This document shows positions 14,384 through 16,940 of a stretch of 16,940 bases of DNA, one piece after another. Location of the stretch: the NCBI GenBank assembly GCA_002712305.1, contig PATE01000135.1, positions 1-16,940 on the forward strand, in the 5' to 3' direction. The notes below the pieces were generated by a model. That model had not been told where the DNA came from, did no database searches, and was given only the letters and a program-made list of their open reading frames with translations. Within the stretch, counting starts at the first letter, position 1; the number at the start of each line of letters is the position of its first letter. Position numbers and translations under genes: made by a program. Origin of the DNA: Gemmatimonadota bacterium. Its GTDB lineage: Bacteria > Latescibacterota > UBA2968 > UBA8231.

Positions 14384-14543
14384 TGTATCGGGTTCTGCGC
14401 GATACACATCTGCTCGTCGGCCTCGGGCTGTTCGCCTTCGTGCTGATGTTCGGCGTAAGCAGCGTGAAGTTCGCCCATCGGGACTGGTTCTCGAATGACC
14501 CCGTCGAAACACACCTGACCGTGCAGATCGATCCGTCTGTGGC
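14383..14543 (+). pseudogene. PepSY-associated membrane protein, second of a pair, 3' end missing
   Basis: Starts at ATG 14383, overlapping the TGA of the first gene by one base. Residues MYRVLRDTHLLVGLGLFAFVLMFGVSSV form one signal-anchor helix typical of the second member of such pairs, followed by FAHRDWFSNDP and THLTVQIDPSVAET. From about position 14540 the DNA is better read on the other strand as a transcription regulator, and the plus frame gives a Ser/Arg-rich nonsense tail to 14646. Everything after the first about 53-56 residues is therefore missing. The end coordinate is the inferred join. Confidence 0.65.
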
Positions 14544-14642
14544 AGAGACGTCGAAGATTTCTGCCAGTTGGGCTGCTGTGAGTTTTCGGCGGGAACGCAG
14601 CAGCAGGATGATGGCCAGCAGGCGGTCGGTGCGGTTCGTCAT
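14544..14642 (-). pseudogene. WYL-type (YafY-like) HTH regulator, N-terminal remnant
   Basis: On the minus strand ATG at 14640-14642 starts MTNRTDRLLAIILLLRSRRK followed by LTAAQLAEIFDVS. This is the first helix pair of the DeoR-like winged HTH found at the N-terminus of WYL-domain regulators, where it normally continues (V/T)RTIYRDIxAL. Here it changes after 33 residues into the reverse complement of the PepSY gene. The whole effector domain (about 200 residues) is missing. The identification rests on these 33 residues only. A strong inverted repeat lies 19 bases upstream of its start. Confidence 0.6.
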
Positions 14643-14661
14643 GTGAATGAAGATAGCCGCT

Positions 14662-14687
14662 CTCCCTGACAACCCCATGTCAGGGAG
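14662..14687. promoter_or_regulatory. Perfect 10-6-10 inverted repeat upstream of the WYL regulator remnant
   Basis: CTCCCTGACA (14662-14671) and TGTCAGGGAG (14678-14687) are exact complements around ACCCCA. It sits in the region between the minus-strand regulator remnant and the plus-strand crotonase, and has the size and GACA/TGTC halves expected of an operator for a dimeric YafY/WYL-type regulator. A T-run does not follow directly on either strand, which argues against a terminator. Confidence 0.6.
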
Positions 14688-14709
14688 GATTTCATCGGGT
14701 CGAAAAAAG

Positions 14710-14791
14710 TAAGGTCGACGTAACTGCTTGGGGAGGAGCAAAATAGCAGGCGGTGAACACTGGCCCCCGCTCGTCGAGGTGGTTTTTTTCA
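14710..14791 (+). other. Noncoding stretch with a possible stem closing before a seven-T run
   Basis: In the gap upstream of the crotonase gene, TCGACG (about 14715-14720) can pair with CGTCGA (about 14772-14777), and the second arm is followed by GGTGG and a run of seven T ending near 14789. Internal segments such as GCT...AGC and GGCGG...CCGC allow further helices. This could be a terminator of a small transcript or a leader RNA. It matches no riboswitch class that I recognise. Confidence 0.2.
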
Positions 14792-14851
14792 ACGTGTCAG
14801 TAGATTGTCACCCCACAGCACGATCGCCATCCAACAAAACAGGAGAGGCAG

Positions 14852-15643
14852 ATGCCGCCGCCGTTCGAACACATCCTCTACGAGAAGAGGGAGCACGTGG
14901 CCTACGTAACCCTCAATCGACCACAGGTGATGAATGCGCTGCATCCGCCTCTTTATGCCGAGTTGAACCAGGCGTGGGCGGAAGTCATCGACGACGACCA
15001 GGTGTGGGTAGCGGTGCTCACCGGTGCGGGGAATCGGGCCTTCTCCGCCGGATCAGATCTCAAGTGGCGGGTGGAGGATGCCGATGAGAATGAGCTGCGC
15101 AATCCAACCCACGCCACGTCCGATGTGCTCGACAACTGCCACAAACCGATCATCGCCGCCATCAACGGGTATGCAGTGGGTGGCGGCCTCGAACTGGCCC
15201 TGACATGCGATCTGATCGTGGCTGCCTCCACGGCTCAACTCGGCCTTCCCGAGGCACGTCGTGGGCTGCTGGCCGACCGGGGGGGCGTTTTTCGACTGTC
15301 TCGCCGGCTGCCCTATCATCTGGCGATGGGCATGATTCTGACGGGGCGACTGGTAGGCGCACAAGAGGCTCACACCATGGGATTGGTGAACGAAGTGGCT
15401 GCCGAGGCCGAGCCGGTCATGGATGTGGCTCAACGCTGGGTGGAACAGATTCTCGAATGTGGTCCATTGGCTGTACAGGCGGCCAAGCAAGCGGTGACGA
15501 AAACGATAGACCTCTCCGTGTCGCAGGCCCTCTCGCAGCTTGAAGACCTGAGTGCCGTGCGTCGTCTACGCGATTCTCAGGACTATGCAGAGGGACCGAA
15601 GGCCTTCGCCGAGAAGCGCAAGCCGGAATGGAAGGGACGATGA
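14852..15643 (+). CDS. Enoyl-CoA hydratase/isomerase (crotonase) family protein
   Basis: 263 residues from ATG 14852 with AGGAGAGG six to seven bases upstream. The crotonase fold shows VTLNRPQVMNAL, the oxyanion-hole segments AFSAGSDLK (residues 63-71) and INGYAVGGGLELAL (104-117), and CDLIVAASTAQLGLPEARRGLL (119-140). Glu134 corresponds to the first catalytic Glu of rat hydratase (Glu144). The second (Glu164) falls on Gly160 in LAMGMILTG, so simple syn-hydration is doubtful and a CaiD-like dehydratase, isomerase or lyase reaction is possible. Its last bases overlap the CoA-transferase start (ATGA), so the two proteins are made together and probably act on the same CoA ester. Confidence 0.92.
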   Translation: MPPPFEHILYEKREHVAYVTLNRPQVMNALHPPLYAELNQAWAEVIDDDQVWVAVLTGAGNRAFSAGSDLKWRVEDADENELRNPTHATSDVLDNCHKPIIAAINGYAVGGGLELALTCDLIVAASTAQLGLPEARRGLLADRGGVFRLSRRLPYHLAMGMILTGRLVGAQEAHTMGLVNEVAAEAEPVMDVAQRWVEQILECGPLAVQAAKQAVTKTIDLSVSQALSQLEDLSAVRRLRDSQDYAEGPKAFAEKRKPEWKGR

Positions 15644-16872
15644 CCCCGCCGCAAAGTGTTCCGACAGGTGACGCCAATCTCGGTGCGCTGCAGGGCGTGC
15701 GGATTCTGGATTTCACCCATGTCTATCAGGGACCGGTCTGTACGCAGTTGCTCGCCGACTTCGGTGCGGATGTGATCAAGGTTGAGCGTCCCGGGACGGG
15801 GGATTGGAGTCGCCAGTGGGGTCCCTTCGTCGGCGACGTGAGTCTTCCCTATGCGGGTCTCAATCGCAACAAGCGTTCTCTGGCGCTGAATCTGAAGGAC
15901 GAACGGGGCCTGGCGATCATGCACAAGCTCGTCACTCGCTCCGACGTTCTGGTGCACAACTTCCGACCCGGGGCAATGGAGAAACTCGGCCTCGGATACG
16001 ACGACGCCCGCAAGCTGAATCCACGACTCGTGTACGCCACCTCCAGTGGATGGGGCGACGAAGGCCCTTATGTCGAACGAGGTCGCGGTGGACACGACAT
16101 GATGGCGCGGGCCACATCGGGATTGTTCGATGGCGTGGATAAATTTGGCCAACCTGCCCCGGCGGGGATCTCCGCCGACTACGTGGCCGGTCTGCTTCTG
16201 GGGCAGGCGATCCTCATCGCCCTGCTGGCGCGCGAACGGACCGGTGAAGGCCAGTGTGTGACGACGGATCTGCTCAGTGCCGGGTTCCACGCCAACACGT
16301 GGAATGGCACCCAGCAGCTGAATCCAGACCGTATCGACAGGGAGGGACACATCGGCGCTGCTGAAAAGGCGCTGCGTCGTGTCTATCGGACAGCCGACGA
16401 CTACATCGAACTGTCACCGACGTTTTCCCCCACCGGATTTCAGGATCTTGCGTTGGCCCTGGGGCTCGACGACCTGCCGGAGGATCCACGGTTCTCAACC
16501 AATGATGCCCTGCTGGCGCATCGAGAAGAGCTGAACCAGATCGTCGCCGCTCGTTTCGCCGAGCAGACGACGTCGGCGTGGATGGCACAGCTGGAACCTC
16601 AGGGAATTCTGTGCGCGGAAGTGAAGACCTTCGAGCAGGCTGCCGAGGACGAGCAGGTCCACGCCAACAACATGGTCATCGATCTGCAACACCCGCGGGC
16701 AGGAACGCTGAAAGTGCAGGGCACACCCATTCGCATGAGTGAAACGCCAAGCCACATCGACAGAGCCCCACCGGATCTCGGTGCCGATGGCCGGCAGATC
16801 CTGGCCGAACTGGAATACGATCCTGGCGAGATTGATGTGTTTGCCAGCGATGGGGTTTTCGACGAGGAGTAG
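15640..16872 (+). CDS. CaiB/BaiF family (class III) CoA-transferase
   Basis: 410 residues. The in-frame ATG at 15628 is rejected in favour of ATG 15640, which overlaps the preceding stop as ATGA and has AAGGGA just upstream. Family features: GVRILDFTHVYQGPVCTQLLADFGADVIKVE (residues 19-49), NRNKRSLALNLK, NFRPGAMEKLGLGYDD, and GRGGHDMMARATSGL, where Asp153 is the expected nucleophile that forms the aspartyl-CoA anhydride (Asp169 in formyl-CoA transferase). ERTGEGQCVTTDLL and the C-terminal GTPIRMSETP are also typical. It moves CoA between carboxylic acids, or between succinyl-CoA and an acid. With the crotonase it makes an activate-then-dehydrate or hydrate module of the carnitine type. The substrate cannot be read from sequence. 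Confidence 0.94.
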   Translation: MTPPQSVPTGDANLGALQGVRILDFTHVYQGPVCTQLLADFGADVIKVERPGTGDWSRQWGPFVGDVSLPYAGLNRNKRSLALNLKDERGLAIMHKLVTRSDVLVHNFRPGAMEKLGLGYDDARKLNPRLVYATSSGWGDEGPYVERGRGGHDMMARATSGLFDGVDKFGQPAPAGISADYVAGLLLGQAILIALLARERTGEGQCVTTDLLSAGFHANTWNGTQQLNPDRIDREGHIGAAEKALRRVYRTADDYIELSPTFSPTGFQDLALALGLDDLPEDPRFSTNDALLAHREELNQIVAARFAEQTTSAWMAQLEPQGILCAEVKTFEQAAEDEQVHANNMVIDLQHPRAGTLKVQGTPIRMSETPSHIDRAPPDLGADGRQILAELEYDPGEIDVFASDGVFDEE

Positions 16873-16876
16873 GCGG

Positions 16877-16940
16877 ATGACGCCGGGTCGGCGTCGCTGG
16901 TCTGAGCTACAGCAGGACCACGTGCGGTCTAAGGTGTCCA
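16877..16940 (+). CDS. Start of a further ORF in the same operon, cut by window edge
   Basis: AGGAG precedes ATG 16877 at a suitable distance, overlapping the stop region of the CoA-transferase gene. The frame is open for the 21 codons left (MTPGRRRWSELQQD, then HVRSKVS). Spacing and strand suggest a third member of the crotonase/CoA-transferase operon. Too short to assign a family. Confidence 0.5.
   Translation, partial: MTPGRRRWSELQQDHVRSKVS

Noticed and set aside
14710-14791. A known riboswitch in the crotonase leader
   Set aside because: I compared the visible bases with the core motifs of TPP, cobalamin, SAM/SAH, glycine, ZTP and fluoride classes from memory and found no match. Kept only as a low-confidence structured stretch.
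1-16940. tRNA genes, CRISPR array, IS elements or integration sites
   Set aside because: No cloverleaf with a GTTCRANNC-like arm, no regularly spaced repeats, no transposase-like ORF and no flanking direct repeats were seen, including at the gene breaks.

Overview
This is a GC-rich, gene-dense stretch of bacterial chromosome. The gene set fits an aerobic or facultative heterotroph with a heme-copper terminal oxidase and some handling of nitric oxide: a heme A synthase, an Fe-S type Rrf2 regulator, an NnrS-like protein, and a CoA-transferase/crotonase pair. Enolase-superfamily genes, paired PepSY membrane proteins and CBM9-like lipoproteins recur in uncultivated marine or host-associated lineages such as Latescibacterota-, Poribacteria- and Gemmatimonadota-like bacteria. 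No ribosomal or other marker is present, so I do not assign a phylum.

Layout. At 1-990 (minus) lie a dihydroorotate-dehydrogenase-like protein, cut by the window edge, and a universal stress protein that has lost its N-terminus. About 992-6225 (plus) is a respiratory/NO-type block: a hemN 3' remnant, ctaA, a broken b-type cytochrome/TPR gene, a carboxymuconolactone-decarboxylase-like protein, an Rrf2 regulator with three cysteines, a broken YwiC-like membrane protein, and an NnrS-like protein. At 6313-8565 (plus) is an intact malic enzyme/phosphotransacetylase fusion, convergent with an adenylate kinase (8584-9207, minus). A 34-codon membrane ORF with its own terminator (minus) follows, then a class I aldolase (plus) and a 64-residue protein (minus). 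From about 11054 come an N-terminal remnant of one enolase-superfamily gene and a complete second one, then a minus-strand CBM9-like lipoprotein. At 13791-14642 are two PepSY-type membrane proteins (one frameshifted, one cut off) meeting a cut-off WYL-type regulator head-on. At 14852-16872 a crotonase and a CaiB-type CoA-transferase overlap by four bases, and the start of one more ORF runs off the right edge.

How the genes fit together. The 2.3-6.2 kb block reads as one operon with very short gaps. Its Rrf2 regulator probably senses NO or Fe-S status and may act on a perfect 15-bp dyad just upstream of the CMD-like gene. HemN and CtaA would supply heme and heme A. MaeB and aldolase are central carbon enzymes, and the crotonase/CoA-transferase pair is a catabolic acyl-CoA module.

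The most striking property is how many genes are broken while their neighbours are perfect. Both genes of a divergent pair lose their 5' ends at one point (about 990), both genes of a convergent pair lose their 3' ends at one point (about 14544), one gene appears to lack its middle (about 2865), one enolase gene stops early (about 11300), one gene has a frameshift plus an in-frame stop (4089-4881), and one has a single indel (about 14115). This is either real genome erosion by clean deletions or an assembly with silently closed gaps. I found no convincing tRNA, rRNA, CRISPR array or insertion sequence.
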